Below, piece by piece: positions 7,469 through 15,130 of a DNA stretch of 35,663 nucleotides. A program made the position numbers and the translations under genes. Within the stretch, counting starts at the first letter, position 1, and every line of letters starts with the position of its first letter. The DNA lies in assembly GCA_038209965.1 (NCBI GenBank), contig JBBQXF010000047.1, positions 1 to 35,663 on the forward strand, in the 5' to 3' direction. This stretch comes from JALONO01 sp038209965. Lineage in GTDB: Bacteria > Bacteroidota > Bacteroidia > Cytophagales > Thermoflexibacteraceae. The notes beneath the pieces were generated by a model, which worked only from the letters and a program-made list of their open reading frames with translations, ran no database searches and was not told the origin of the DNA.

Positions 7469-8755
7469 ATGCCACTATTTGTACCCAACGCACGTTTGGC
7501 ACTCTACTTGAGTTTTTTCGGGTTGGCCGTCTCGTTTACCAGCACCCAATTTGTCGTGGACAAATCATTTGAATACAATGTGGCCAGAAGTGATGCCCTA
7601 GCAGTATTTTTTTTGCAACAAACTGCCTGTTTTTTTACTGCATTTGTCTTGGCGGGTTTTGTGCCTTCGGCTGGCCACAAACGGATTTTGCTGTTTTCTC
7701 TGGCCTTGCTGCTGATTGCCGGGGGGCTGATGCCCATCAAGCTCGAGCTGCTCAACCAACATGAGCTAAACTTCTTGATCCCCGAAGTATTCTATTTCAT
7801 TACCGGTATTGGGTTTGGCCTCATCAAAACCATTGTGTATTCGTACAGCCGCCAATTGGCGACCAACCAAAACGAGCACGCCAGCCTCTTGAACCGGCTG
7901 GAAGCGTGGTACTCCTTGGGGGCATTGGCCAGTTTGGCCATCTTCGGTGGCCTATCGCTCAACCCGGCCATTAATCTAGAAATCAACTACATTTTTGTTA
8001 TAGTGGTGCTAATCACCCTCGCCATTGCCTATTTTGTGTACAAGACGCCATTGGCCGATGTGGCCCAAAGTGATGATTTGCGTGCCCGATATGGCCGGGC
8101 TTATCCACTGGCTGGCACATGGGAATTGGCCAAACTGCTGCCCTATACCTTGGTGGCCATGTTTGTCATCAGTTTAACCTTGTTCACCCTCACTGAGAGC
8201 CATTTTGCCAACTGGCTCCCCCTGTACCTCAAAAATACGGCCCAACTCTCCGAACAGATGCAAGTACAATTTTTACTTATTATGTTGGCCATAACGGCCC
8301 TGGGTAAATTGATCAGCAGCTACGCTCTGCTAGTGATCCAGCCTTATTACATGCTGGTGGCCTTGATACTGGGCTCCTTGGGCCTGACGGTCTTTTTTAC
8401 CCTACTAGAAAACAACGCGCCAGCCGCGATCCATGTAGAAAACTGGACCAATCTCCCCCAAAATCTCCTTTTGCTACTGTTCGTGATTGGTTTTACCGCC
8501 CCAGTTGGCCCCACCCTTTGCTCCACGGCCTTGTGGCACACCCCCGCCAATAAGCAGTCGGTCATGGTGGGACTGATCATCCTGATCAACACCTTGGGGT
8601 GGGTGGGTGGAGGGGCAGCTACGACCTACTTGTCCCAACAGTTCAGCCCGATCATTTCACTGGCCGTTGCGGTCGTGCCGCTCACTTTGTTGCTCACCAT
8701 CACCATCCTTTTCATCACCGATCTTCGCCGGGGTGGGGCCGCTTCGGCAAGCTGA
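7469..8755 (+). CDS. MFS transporter
   Basis: A 428-residue protein with about 12 hydrophobic helices in two halves separated by a hydrophilic loop near residues 190-220 (YKTPLADVAQSDDLRARYGRAYPL), the Major Facilitator fold. It resembles the sugar-type MFS proteins common in Bacteroidota, for example FSLTLFTLTESHFANWLPLY-like helix 7 content with an ESHFANW motif and a conserved RLEAWYSLGALASL segment in helix 5. The substrate cannot be deduced. The start ATG 7469 gives a short N-terminus (MPLFVPNARLALYLSF). It is probably monocistronic. The acquired DarG-like fragment begins within 50 bases of its stop codon without damaging it. Confidence 0.85.
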   Translation: MPLFVPNARLALYLSFFGLAVSFTSTQFVVDKSFEYNVARSDALAVFFLQQTACFFTAFVLAGFVPSAGHKRILLFSLALLLIAGGLMPIKLELLNQHELNFLIPEVFYFITGIGFGLIKTIVYSYSRQLATNQNEHASLLNRLEAWYSLGALASLAIFGGLSLNPAINLEINYIFVIVVLITLAIAYFVYKTPLADVAQSDDLRARYGRAYPLAGTWELAKLLPYTLVAMFVISLTLFTLTESHFANWLPLYLKNTAQLSEQMQVQFLLIMLAITALGKLISSYALLVIQPYYMLVALILGSLGLTVFFTLLENNAPAAIHVENWTNLPQNLLLLLFVIGFTAPVGPTLCSTALWHTPANKQSVMVGLIILINTLGWVGGGAATTYLSQQFSPIISLAVAVVPLTLLLTITILFITDLRRGGAASAS

Positions 8756-8803
8756 TGTCCGGCCAAAAAAAGAAGATGAATTTTATTAGAAAAGTTAACT
8801 CAT

Positions 8804-9418
8804 TTGGCGGTTGATATTTTCGTTTATGAACCAACAACACAAATCAAAGAACTCTTGAAACAGGAAAGGGTAAAACTCACCGATGCGAGAGCTTTGTTGC
8901 TTTACATGCTATTCGATTTAGCAAGAAATGACGAACATGTCTCCGAATTTTCTAGCGAGAAAGTGTGTTATTTTTTGCAAAGATTTGGGGCCAAAAAATA
9001 TTTCAAACTTGACTTTGAGCCCAACATTTATGGCCCTTATTCAGGAAAAGTCCGCTTTGTCTTAAATGCCTTAAATGGAAGTTATATCATGGGCTACAGT
9101 GACATGGATAAAAAACCATTTGAACCGTTAAACTTGGTGGCAGACGGATACCAAACAGTAAAAAATCATGTTGAAAGTAAAAGCGAACTTAATGAAATTG
9201 CCCAAAAAGCAATGACGTTTTTGGAAGGGTTTTACTCTGATGTTGCACTGGAATTATTGTCTAGCATTGATTACATTGCGATTAAAAACAACACATTGAA
9301 CAAAGAAATAATTATCCAAAAATTAACTGAGTGGAGTGACCGAAAACAAAGCTTATTCGCCAATCCAAAACACATTGACATAGCAATCAAACATATCCAA
9401 CAGGCTGTATTTGTTTGA
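8804..9418 (+). CDS. Orphan DarG C-terminal (DarT-binding) domain, probable 5'-truncated antitoxin
   Basis: About 204 residues from a TTG at 8804; the frame is open from 8780, just after an in-frame TGA. From the first residues (AVDIFVYEPT) it resembles the last strand of the macro domain of DarG, then its C-terminal domain: RALLLYMLF, SEKVCYFLQRFG, and the signature NIYGPYSGKVRFVLNALNG (75-93) with SYIMGYSD, followed by a helical tail (ALELLSSIDYIA). In complete DarTG modules DarT ADP-ribosylates thymidine in DNA; the DarG macro domain reverses this and the C-terminal domain binds DarT. Here the macro domain and darT are absent; the upstream neighbour is an intact MFS gene. Base composition is clearly more A+T-rich than the flanks, suggesting transfer. 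It may be decayed, or a working orphan antitoxin. No ATG is available at the N-terminus. The family call comes from recalled motifs, not a search. Confidence 0.65.
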   Translation: MAVDIFVYEPTTQIKELLKQERVKLTDARALLLYMLFDLARNDEHVSEFSSEKVCYFLQRFGAKKYFKLDFEPNIYGPYSGKVRFVLNALNGSYIMGYSDMDKKPFEPLNLVADGYQTVKNHVESKSELNEIAQKAMTFLEGFYSDVALELLSSIDYIAIKNNTLNKEIIIQKLTEWSDRKQSLFANPKHIDIAIKHIQQAVFV

Positions 9419-9596
9419 TGTCATTGTCACTATTGATATTGAACCTGAAATCAATAATGGGTGGCATTTGATTTAATTACCCTTTTAAGTTTATTGAAGC
9501 CAAAAGCCGATTTTTTTTCGCTTTCACCACCCGCTAGCATATTTGCCAATTGTTGTTTAACATTGCTATGCGGGAACACAGCCCCAACTGACCACC

Positions 9597-10124
9597 ATGC
9601 TCGAACTGCTCGCCCGTTTGTCCCAAGCCATTAACCGCCTCAACGAAAGAGTGGGGGTGGCTGTTTCATGGCTCACCACCGCACTGGTGTTGATGTTTTG
9701 CTACGATGTTATTACCAGGTATGTGTTCAATTACAGCAATGTGGCCATGTTTGAACTCGAATGGCACTTGTTTGCCATCATTTTTTTGACCGGGGCGGGC
9801 TACACGCTGCGGCACGACAAACACGTGCGGGTAGATGTGCTGTACGCTAAGTTTTCGCCCAAAAACCAAGCGTGGGTCAACTTGCTGGGCACCCTCTGTT
9901 TTTTGTTCCCTTTTTGCCTCATTGTGATCAAAAGTGCGTGGCCCTACACCGAAATTGCGTATCGGATCAGCGAAGGCTCACCCGACCCGGGGGGGCTGCC
10001 CTACCGCTTTGTGATCAAAGGTTTTATGCTGATCGGTTTTGGCCTACTGATGTTGCAGGGCATTTCGCTAATCACGGCCAGCCTGATCACCTTGGCGGGG
10101 GGTGATGCCCGAAAAGTGCGCTAG
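9597..10124 (+). CDS. TRAP transporter small permease subunit (DctQ family)
   Basis: A 175-residue membrane protein with four predicted helices (about 18-38, 52-70, 92-112, 137-160), the DctQ topology. Family features are the early RYVFN (DVITRYVFNYSN), EWHLFAIIFLTGAGYTLRHDKHVRVDVLY (the conserved R-x-D-x-H-V-R-V-D core) and PDPGGLPYR before the last helix. DctQ works with the large permease DctM and a periplasmic solute-binding protein in Na+-driven uptake of organic acids. Neither partner follows: the next gene is a DinB-like protein 299 bases on. It is therefore an orphan here, with partners elsewhere or lost. The ATG 9597 gives the usual short amphipathic N-terminus. Confidence 0.85.
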   Translation: MLELLARLSQAINRLNERVGVAVSWLTTALVLMFCYDVITRYVFNYSNVAMFELEWHLFAIIFLTGAGYTLRHDKHVRVDVLYAKFSPKNQAWVNLLGTLCFLFPFCLIVIKSAWPYTEIAYRISEGSPDPGGLPYRFVIKGFMLIGFGLLMLQGISLITASLITLAGGDARKVR

Positions 10125-10423
10125 CGAGTCCATCCAATGATTTTTGGTTGGTCAGATAGCTTCCCATTCGATCACCAAACCGACGAAGGCTGATCTCGAT
10201 CACGATTCAACACTGCCCAACCTAGATTGTCAAAATTGGGGCAAGATTTGGGAGATCACTGGAAAATCAAGTTGGCTGGGCTGATTACGTGTACTCTACC
10301 GTATTCAAATAGTTGGCAACAAACCGACAGAAAATCAACAATTAATTTAATAAAACGTCCAAACATTTTTAATTTGCCCATAAAACACCAAAAAAATTTA
10401 ACTCTTGGTATAAATTACAAAAA

Positions 10424-10930
10424 ATGAAAGCATATTTGATCCGGCTGTACGAATATAACCATTGGGCCAACGCTCAATATTTTGCGCTGTTCCACACGGC
10501 CCCCTTAATTCCCGAGCGGGTGCAATTGCTGATGAGCCATGTGTTGGTGGCCCAAAAACTTTGGCTATCTCGCATTCAGGGCCAGCCCGATTTATCGCTC
10601 CATATCTGGCAAATGGAACCGGTGCCCGTACTGGAAGCCTTGGCCACGGCCAATACCCAAGATTGGCTCCAGTATTTGCAAGGGGCTGATCAAGTGGAGC
10701 TTGACCGATGGATGACCTACGAAAATTTTCAGAAAATCACTTATACCAACCAAGTGTCGGACATTGTTGTCCATACGGCCAACCATGCGACTTATCACCG
10801 CGCCCAAATGGCCGTGTTGTTTCGGCAAGCCGACATCGCGCCGCCCAACACCGATTTTATCACCTATGCACGGGAAGATATAGCGAAAAGCCAACCCCAT
10901 TCCAACAACACGAGCGGGTACGGAGCCTGA
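10424..10930 (+). CDS. DinB family protein
   Basis: A 168-residue protein of the DinB/YfiT-like four-helix-bundle superfamily. The typical start (YLIRLYEYNHWANAQYF), an internal MSHVLVAQKLWLSR and the C-terminal VVHTANHATYHRAQMAVLFR supply the three histidines that usually bind a divalent metal. Many members are thiol transferases or are DNA-damage-induced, but the substrate here is unknown. It is cytoplasmic. The upstream 299 bases (10125-10423) are A+T-rich and contain no other gene that I can support. It converges with the small membrane protein gene at 10960, 29 bases away. Confidence 0.85.
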   Translation: MKAYLIRLYEYNHWANAQYFALFHTAPLIPERVQLLMSHVLVAQKLWLSRIQGQPDLSLHIWQMEPVPVLEALATANTQDWLQYLQGADQVELDRWMTYENFQKITYTNQVSDIVVHTANHATYHRAQMAVLFRQADIAPPNTDFITYAREDIAKSQPHSNNTSGYGA

Positions 10931-10959
10931 AAAAACGAAATGATTGGCTACCCGGCGGA

Positions 10960-11259
10960 TTACCGCAGACCCAACATCTCGAGTTTATGCGATAGTTCGG
11001 CAATTTGTTGGCGGAGTTGGGCTTCGTGGCTGGTGCTGCCCCGGCCATTATCCCCCAAGTTCACAATTGTTTCCAAGTTTTGGATGCGTTGCCTAAGTTC
11101 GACGATTTCCCGGTTTTCGGTCAATGAAAGTGGCCCCCGGGGAGCATTTGGGCTGTTGCCCAACTGAAACTTCTCTCTTTCAAAGCTGATCCGCTTGAGT
11201 CGGACGATGGTGATGCAAATGATGGAAGTGAGGGAAATAAATAAAATAACGGGTTCCAT
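10960..11259 (-). CDS. Small single-pass membrane protein with coiled coil, PspB-like layout
   Basis: A 99-residue protein with an N-terminal transmembrane helix (about 3-20), a basic stop-transfer segment (RLKRISFEREK) and a charged C-terminal half predicted to form coiled coils (ENREIVELRQRIQNLETIV and EAQLRQQIAELSHKLEML). The layout, one helix followed by R-Q-R-I-Q-x-L-E, is very like PspB, which relays envelope stress in the phage-shock response; the similarity is short and could be convergent. It diverges from the D-Ala-D-Ala dipeptidase gene with only 39 bases between the starts, so both promoters must overlap. It converges with dinB. The composition and clean start/stop make a real gene likely. 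Confidence 0.65.
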   Translation of the reverse strand: MEPVILFISLTSIICITIVRLKRISFEREKFQLGNSPNAPRGPLSLTENREIVELRQRIQNLETIVNLGDNGRGSTSHEAQLRQQIAELSHKLEMLGLR

Positions 11260-11298
11260 ACAGTATAAGTTTTATAACGACAGTAATTTTACGAAAAA

Positions 11299-12051
11299 AT
11301 GAATGAGATGTTGAACTTTTGGCAAAAAATTTTAATTTGGATAGTCCCAATTGTAGCTTTGTGGGCTTGTGACCCAGCCACGAGCCCAAGACAGGCCCAA
11401 CCATCCGTACCCGGCAAGCCCCCAACTGTAATGGTTGGCCAACCAAACCCAGCAAAGACAAGCCCAGTCGCCAATAATTCCGCCCACTTTCGCGATAGTT
11501 TGTTGGCATTGCCCGACACGGCTTGGGTGGAACTCACACAACTCGACCCAAGTTTTGTGCTGGATATTAAATATGCAACCGACGATAATTTCACCAAACA
11601 AGTGCTTTATGACTGCCCCCGCTGCTTTTTACGAAATAAGATAGCCAAAGACTTAATCGCAGCTCACGTGCAGGTCAAGAAAAAAGGCTACCGAATGAAA
11701 ATATTTGATGGCTATCGCCCCTTGGCGGTACAATGGAAAATGTGGCGACTCACCCCAGACAAAAAATATGTGGGCAACCCCCGCAAAGGATCCATGCACA
11801 ACCGGGGCTGTGCGGTCGACTTGACCCTGATCGATGCCCAAGGCAATGAGCTGGATATGGGATCGCCCTATGATTACTTTGGCAAGGTGTCGCACCTCGA
11901 CTATCCCCACCCTCAGGCCGTAATGGCCAACCGAAAAATCTTGCAAACCGCCATGACAGGCCACGGGTTCCGTTTATTGTCCACTGAATGGTGGCATTTT
12001 TCGCATAACCGGGCGTACCTGATCAGTGATTTCCCCATCCCCTGCAAATAG
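11299..12051 (+). CDS. D-alanyl-D-alanine dipeptidase, VanX/DdpX-like (M15D)
   Basis: A 250-residue zinc dipeptidase that splits D-Ala-D-Ala. The N-terminus (WIVPIVALWAC) is a signal peptide with a possible lipobox ending at Cys24, although Trp at -2 is unusual, so it could be either a lipoprotein or a plain secreted protein. A Pro/Gln-rich linker (25-62) precedes the catalytic domain. Zinc and catalytic residues are all present: Arg140 in DGYRPLAVQ, His167 and Asp174 in GSMHNRGCAVDL (S-x-H-x-x-G-x-A-x-D), Glu230 and His233 in STEWWHFS. Export implies a role in recycling wall-derived dipeptide in the periplasm rather than vancomycin resistance; no vanH, vanA or vanRS is nearby. An alternative start is ATG 11308. 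Confidence 0.88.
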   Translation: MNEMLNFWQKILIWIVPIVALWACDPATSPRQAQPSVPGKPPTVMVGQPNPAKTSPVANNSAHFRDSLLALPDTAWVELTQLDPSFVLDIKYATDDNFTKQVLYDCPRCFLRNKIAKDLIAAHVQVKKKGYRMKIFDGYRPLAVQWKMWRLTPDKKYVGNPRKGSMHNRGCAVDLTLIDAQGNELDMGSPYDYFGKVSHLDYPHPQAVMANRKILQTAMTGHGFRLLSTEWWHFSHNRAYLISDFPIPCK

Positions 12052-12086
12052 TTGGGTAGAAAAGCATACCACGCACACAAACTGGG

Positions 12087-12875
12087 TCAATCGTGGACGG
12101 TAAAGCGATCGGCGTCCCGATCGAAGGGGAATTGCTGGCGGAAACTGTGCAATTCGCCCAGATCCAAGGTGCGCGTGGCAATGACAGGTTCGTCTTTCTG
12201 GTAAAACAGTTCCTCGCCCTTGAAATTGAGCATGGCCGACTCGCCCACGTAAGACTTGCCGGCGGCATCGGTGCCCACTCGGTTCACCCCGACACAATAG
12301 GCCAAATTTTCAATGGCCCGCGCTCGGAGCAGGGTGTTCCAAGCGTGGTTGCGCGGGAGCGGCCAGTTGGCCAAATAAATGAGCAGATCATATTGGAGGC
12401 TGGGCGACTGGCGGCTCCAGATCGGAAACCGCAGATCATAGCAAATCATGGGGCAAATTTGCCAACCCTTCAATTCTACCACCAAACGCGCGGTGCCAGC
12501 CGTATAAGCCGCATCTTCACCCGCCAAACGGAACAAGTGGCGTTTATCGTAGATTTTAAACTGTCCATCTGGCGGCATCCAGATCAGGCGGTTGAAATAT
12601 TGTCCTTTAACTTGGACTATATAACTGCCCACCACCACCGCTTTGGTTTGTTCGGCTTGTTGGCGCAGCCATTTGAAAGTGGTCAGGTTCATGGGTTCGG
12701 CCAACTTGGCGGCATTCATGCTGAACCCAGTGGTGAACATCTCGGGCAGAAGAATAAGGTCGGTAGCTTGCCCGATCTGCCATATTTTTTCTTCAAACAT
12801 CGCCAAGTTTGCCGGGATATTTTCCCAGTGCAAATCAGACTGGATGAGCGAAACGGTGAGGGAAGTGGCCAGCAT
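12087..12875 (-). CDS. Nitrilase-family amidohydrolase (omega-amidase/YafV-like)
   Basis: A 262-residue carbon-nitrogen hydrolase with the Glu-Lys-Cys triad: Glu45 in LLPEMFTTGFSM, Lys111 in KIYDKRHLF and Cys145 in MICYDLRFPIW. The EMFTTGFSM and YDKRHLFRLAGE segments and the length are those of omega-amidases (YafV/Nit2), which hydrolyse 2-oxoglutaramate and 2-oxosuccinamate, products of glutamine and asparagine transamination and methionine salvage. It is cytoplasmic. It starts 36 bases after the ffh stop codon on the same strand, so it probably rides on the ffh transcript. It converges with the dipeptidase gene. A role as N-carbamoylputrescine amidase (partner to agmatine deiminase) is less likely from the motifs. 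Confidence 0.9.
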   Translation of the reverse strand: MLATSLTVSLIQSDLHWENIPANLAMFEEKIWQIGQATDLILLPEMFTTGFSMNAAKLAEPMNLTTFKWLRQQAEQTKAVVVGSYIVQVKGQYFNRLIWMPPDGQFKIYDKRHLFRLAGEDAAYTAGTARLVVELKGWQICPMICYDLRFPIWSRQSPSLQYDLLIYLANWPLPRNHAWNTLLRARAIENLAYCVGVNRVGTDAAGKSYVGESAMLNFKGEELFYQKDEPVIATRTLDLGELHSFRQQFPFDRDADRFTVHD

Positions 12876-12911
12876 GGGACAATGGTTGGGGTAATGACCT
12901 CGCGTGAGTAC

Positions 12912-14243
12912 TTAGCGCCGCATTTTGCCCTTGATTTTTTGTATTTGGGCCGGACTCATCTGGTTCATTTTTTTCATCATATTGCGCAGTTCTTCAAACT
13001 GTTTGATTAAATTATTTACCTGTTGAACAGTGGTGCCGCTGCCTGAGGCAATCCGTTTTTTGCGGCTGCTGTCCAGAGAATCGGGGTTGGCCCGCTCAAA
13101 CTTGGTCATGGAATGGATAATGGCCTCAATCGGTTTGAAGGCATCATCGTCAAAATCCATCCCTTTCATCATTTGGCTCATGCCAGGGATCATACTGACC
13201 AAATCTTTAACATTGCCCATCCGTTTGATCTGCTTGATCTGGGACAAGAAATCGTCAAAATCCAGTTGGTTTTTGCGAATCTTTTGTTCAATCCGTTTGG
13301 CCTCGTCTTCATCATAGGCGCGCTGGGCGCGCTCCACGAAGGACAGCACATCGCCCATGCCCAGAATCCGCTGAGCCATCCTGTCCGGGTAGAAGAGGTC
13401 GATGGCCTCCATCTTCTCGCCCGTGCTGATGTACTTGATGGGCTTGTTAACCACCCGGCGGATGGAAAGAGCGGCCCCGCCCCGCGAGTCGCCATCGAGC
13501 TTGCTCAGCACCACACCGTCAAAGTCGATCCGATCATTGAAGACTTGGGCCGTGTTGACCGCATCCTGCCCAGTCATGGAATCGACCACAAACAAGGTTT
13601 CGGCGGGTTGCAAGACCCGTTTCATTTCCGTTATTTCACGCATCAGCCCTTCATCCAGTGTCAATCGGCCCGCTGTATCAATAATGACCACTTTTTTATT
13701 GGTCATCTTGGCAAATTTAACGGCATCTTGGGCAATCTGGACGGGGTTGGTCGATCCGGTCTGGTCGGCATATACTTCCACACCAATTTGCTGGCCCAAG
13801 GTTTTGAGCTGTTCAATGGCCGCTGGACGGTACACATCGCAGGCCGCGAGCAATACTTGACGACCTTGATTTTTGATCAAATTGGCTAGTTTGCCCGAGA
13901 AAGTGGTTTTTCCAGCTCCGTTCAGTCCCGCGATCATGATGACGGCCGGATCACCTTTGAGGTTGATGGGCTGTTGTTCTCCGCCCATCAGATCCACCAA
14001 TTTGTCAAAAACGATCTTGGTGAATAATTCCCCCGGTTTGACCGAGATCAACACATCGCGGCCAAGGGCGGTGTCTTTGATTTCGTCCGTAATTTCTTTG
14101 GCAATTTTATAGTTCACGTCCGCATCCACCAAAGCCTTGCGAATTTCCTTAACGGTAGTCGCCACGTTGATTTCGGTGATTGAACCTTGCCCTTTGAGGG
14201 TCTTGATGGCGCGGTTGAGCCGATCGCTTAAATTCTCAAACAT
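12912..14243 (-). CDS. ffh: Signal recognition particle protein Ffh (SRP54)
   Basis: A 443-residue GTPase that binds 4.5S RNA and signal sequences and targets ribosomes to FtsY. The N domain (MFENLSDRLNRAIKTL) is followed by the G domain with P-loop GLNGAGKTT (106-114), DVYRPAAIEQL, IIDTAGR and SKLDGDSRGGAAL, then the methionine-rich M domain (MIPGMSQMMKGM; RIASGSGTTVQQVNNLIKQF) and a basic C-terminus. Length and domain order are standard. The frame extends 42 codons upstream, but ATG 14243 starts the conserved MFENL. A good promoter lies at 14339-14370, giving a leader of about 90 bases. The nitrilase gene follows directly. Confidence 0.97.
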   Translation of the reverse strand: MFENLSDRLNRAIKTLKGQGSITEINVATTVKEIRKALVDADVNYKIAKEITDEIKDTALGRDVLISVKPGELFTKIVFDKLVDLMGGEQQPINLKGDPAVIMIAGLNGAGKTTFSGKLANLIKNQGRQVLLAACDVYRPAAIEQLKTLGQQIGVEVYADQTGSTNPVQIAQDAVKFAKMTNKKVVIIDTAGRLTLDEGLMREITEMKRVLQPAETLFVVDSMTGQDAVNTAQVFNDRIDFDGVVLSKLDGDSRGGAALSIRRVVNKPIKYISTGEKMEAIDLFYPDRMAQRILGMGDVLSFVERAQRAYDEDEAKRIEQKIRKNQLDFDDFLSQIKQIKRMGNVKDLVSMIPGMSQMMKGMDFDDDAFKPIEAIIHSMTKFERANPDSLDSSRKKRIASGSGTTVQQVNNLIKQFEELRNMMKKMNQMSPAQIQKIKGKMRR

Positions 14244-14338
14244 GATCAGAAAATGATAATTTCCCCCGAAAGGAAGGTTTGGTGTACCCCTTGACGAGCC
14301 AGCCCCAGTTAAAAGGCCGCATGGCAAAAGATAAACCG

Positions 14339-14370
14339 CAAATTTAGGTGAATAACCCCCATTTAGCAAG
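14339..14370 (-). promoter_or_regulatory. Promoter of ffh
   Basis: On the minus strand CTTG (14367-14370) is followed by 20 bases and TAAATTTG (14339-14346), an exact TAnnTTTG -7 element with a three-of-four -33 element. Transcription should begin near 14331-14334, about 90 bases before the ffh ATG. Confidence 0.6.
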
Positions 14371-14420
14371 GTAGGCGGCCAGTCTTTGCGCTGTAATTTA
14401 CAGGGTTGGCCGCTTGGCCC

Positions 14421-14825
14421 TTAAAAATGAAAGTTGACCGTCCGCTTCACTTCGGGCGACAAGCTGAGGGCCACCGGGCAAGTGAGGGCCGCATTTTTGA
14501 GCATTTGGCGTTGCTTGTCCGTCAAATTAGCGTTGGGCAGGTACATATCGACCACTATTTCCCCAATTCGGCGGGGGGTGGCCACCATGATTTTTTCCAC
14601 TTCGCAGCGCAACCCGCTCAGATCGATGCCCTCGCGCTGGGCCAAAATGCCCATAGTGGTCATTTTGCAACTGGCCAGGGAGATGCAGGCCAGATCGGTG
14701 GGCGAAAACGCCTCGCCCTTGCCGTGGTTGTCGGTTGGGGCATCGGTCAGGATTTGGGTGCTGGATTTAAGGTGAATGGCCTGGGTGCGCAATTCCCCCA
14801 AATAATTGTTCTCAAATTGGTGCAT
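14421..14825 (-). CDS. OsmC family protein (peroxide/organic hydroperoxide type)
   Basis: A 134-residue OsmC/Ohr-fold protein. The two redox cysteines are present: Cys53 in ISLASCKMTTM and Cys116 in ALTCPVALSL, and GKGEAFSPTDL precedes the first, as in YhfA-type OsmC proteins. The fold dimerises and reduces organic peroxides through these cysteines. It is cytoplasmic. ATG 14825 is preferred to a TTG four codons upstream. Upstream lie a short tandem repeat (14842-14859) and an inverted repeat (14863-14877) that could be an operator. It stands alone between ffh and the HNH gene. Confidence 0.88.
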   Translation of the reverse strand: MHQFENNYLGELRTQAIHLKSSTQILTDAPTDNHGKGEAFSPTDLACISLASCKMTTMGILAQREGIDLSGLRCEVEKIMVATPRRIGEIVVDMYLPNANLTDKQRQMLKNAALTCPVALSLSPEVKRTVNFHF

Positions 14826-14841
14826 AAACGAAGGCAAAGAA

Positions 14842-14877
14842 GTGAAGCAGGTGAAGCAGGTGATATTGGGGCAATAT
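14842..14877. repeat. Tandem GTGAAGCAG repeat and adjacent inverted repeat upstream of the OsmC gene
   Basis: GTGAAGCAG occurs twice in tandem (14842-14850, 14851-14859) with a partial third copy. It is followed by ATATTG-GGG-CAATAT (14863-14877), a perfect six-base inverted repeat 38 bases upstream of the OsmC ATG. A regulator site is possible; the evidence is only position and symmetry. Confidence 0.35.
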
Positions 14878-15072
14878 TCCGGTTTTTTGGGACCGATTCC
14901 AAATGCCGGCTGGGTGAGCGGCTGGGCAATCTGCGTCCCGATTTACCGGTCCCATTGTCAAAACGGGTGCTTGAGCCTTCGCTTTCCATTTGGTGTGCCA
15001 ATGAGCAGGAGGGTAGGATTTATTGCCAGCAGTCTATGGAGTGTGGTGCGACCCAGAAAGCAAAGGCGACAC

Positions 15073-15103
15073 AAAACAAGCCAACCGAAAGGCCGGTCGG
15101 CTT
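15073..15103 (-). terminator. Terminator of the HNH gene
   Basis: On the minus strand the arms AAGCCGACCG and CGGTTGGCTT pair (one G-U) around GCCTTT and are followed by GTTTTGTG. It lies 28 bases after the HNH stop codon. The G-U pair on this strand becomes an A-C mismatch on the other, which supports minus-strand use. Confidence 0.65.
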
Positions 15104-15130
15104 ATTGGTGAAACAATAAAACCTTCCGGC

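Larger units (their letters stand above)
14826..15130. other. 305-base intergenic region between the OsmC and HNH genes
   Basis: No gene could be supported. It holds a 9-base tandem repeat, a short inverted repeat near the OsmC start, and the HNH terminator at 15073-15103. Open frames on the plus strand here read through the antisense of neighbouring genes and have no family features. Confidence 0.5.

Noticed and set aside
8756..9530. Insertion-sequence or integron boundaries around the DarG-like fragment
   Set aside because: Only a 7-base GCCAAAA match (8762-8768 and 9499-9505) was found at the edges; this is expected by chance in A+T-rich sequence and no transposase or inverted repeats are present.
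10227..10427. Small plus-strand open frame before the DinB gene
   Set aside because: It is in an A+T-rich gap, starts with TTG and shows no domain or conservation-like pattern.
12093..13010. Long plus-strand open frame opposite the nitrilase-family gene
   Set aside because: The minus-strand gene carries an intact catalytic triad; the opposite frame is a shadow rich in His, Gln and Arg.
13113..13889. Long plus-strand open frame opposite ffh
   Set aside because: It is antisense to the conserved Ffh G domain, has no family features, and reflects codon bias in the real gene.
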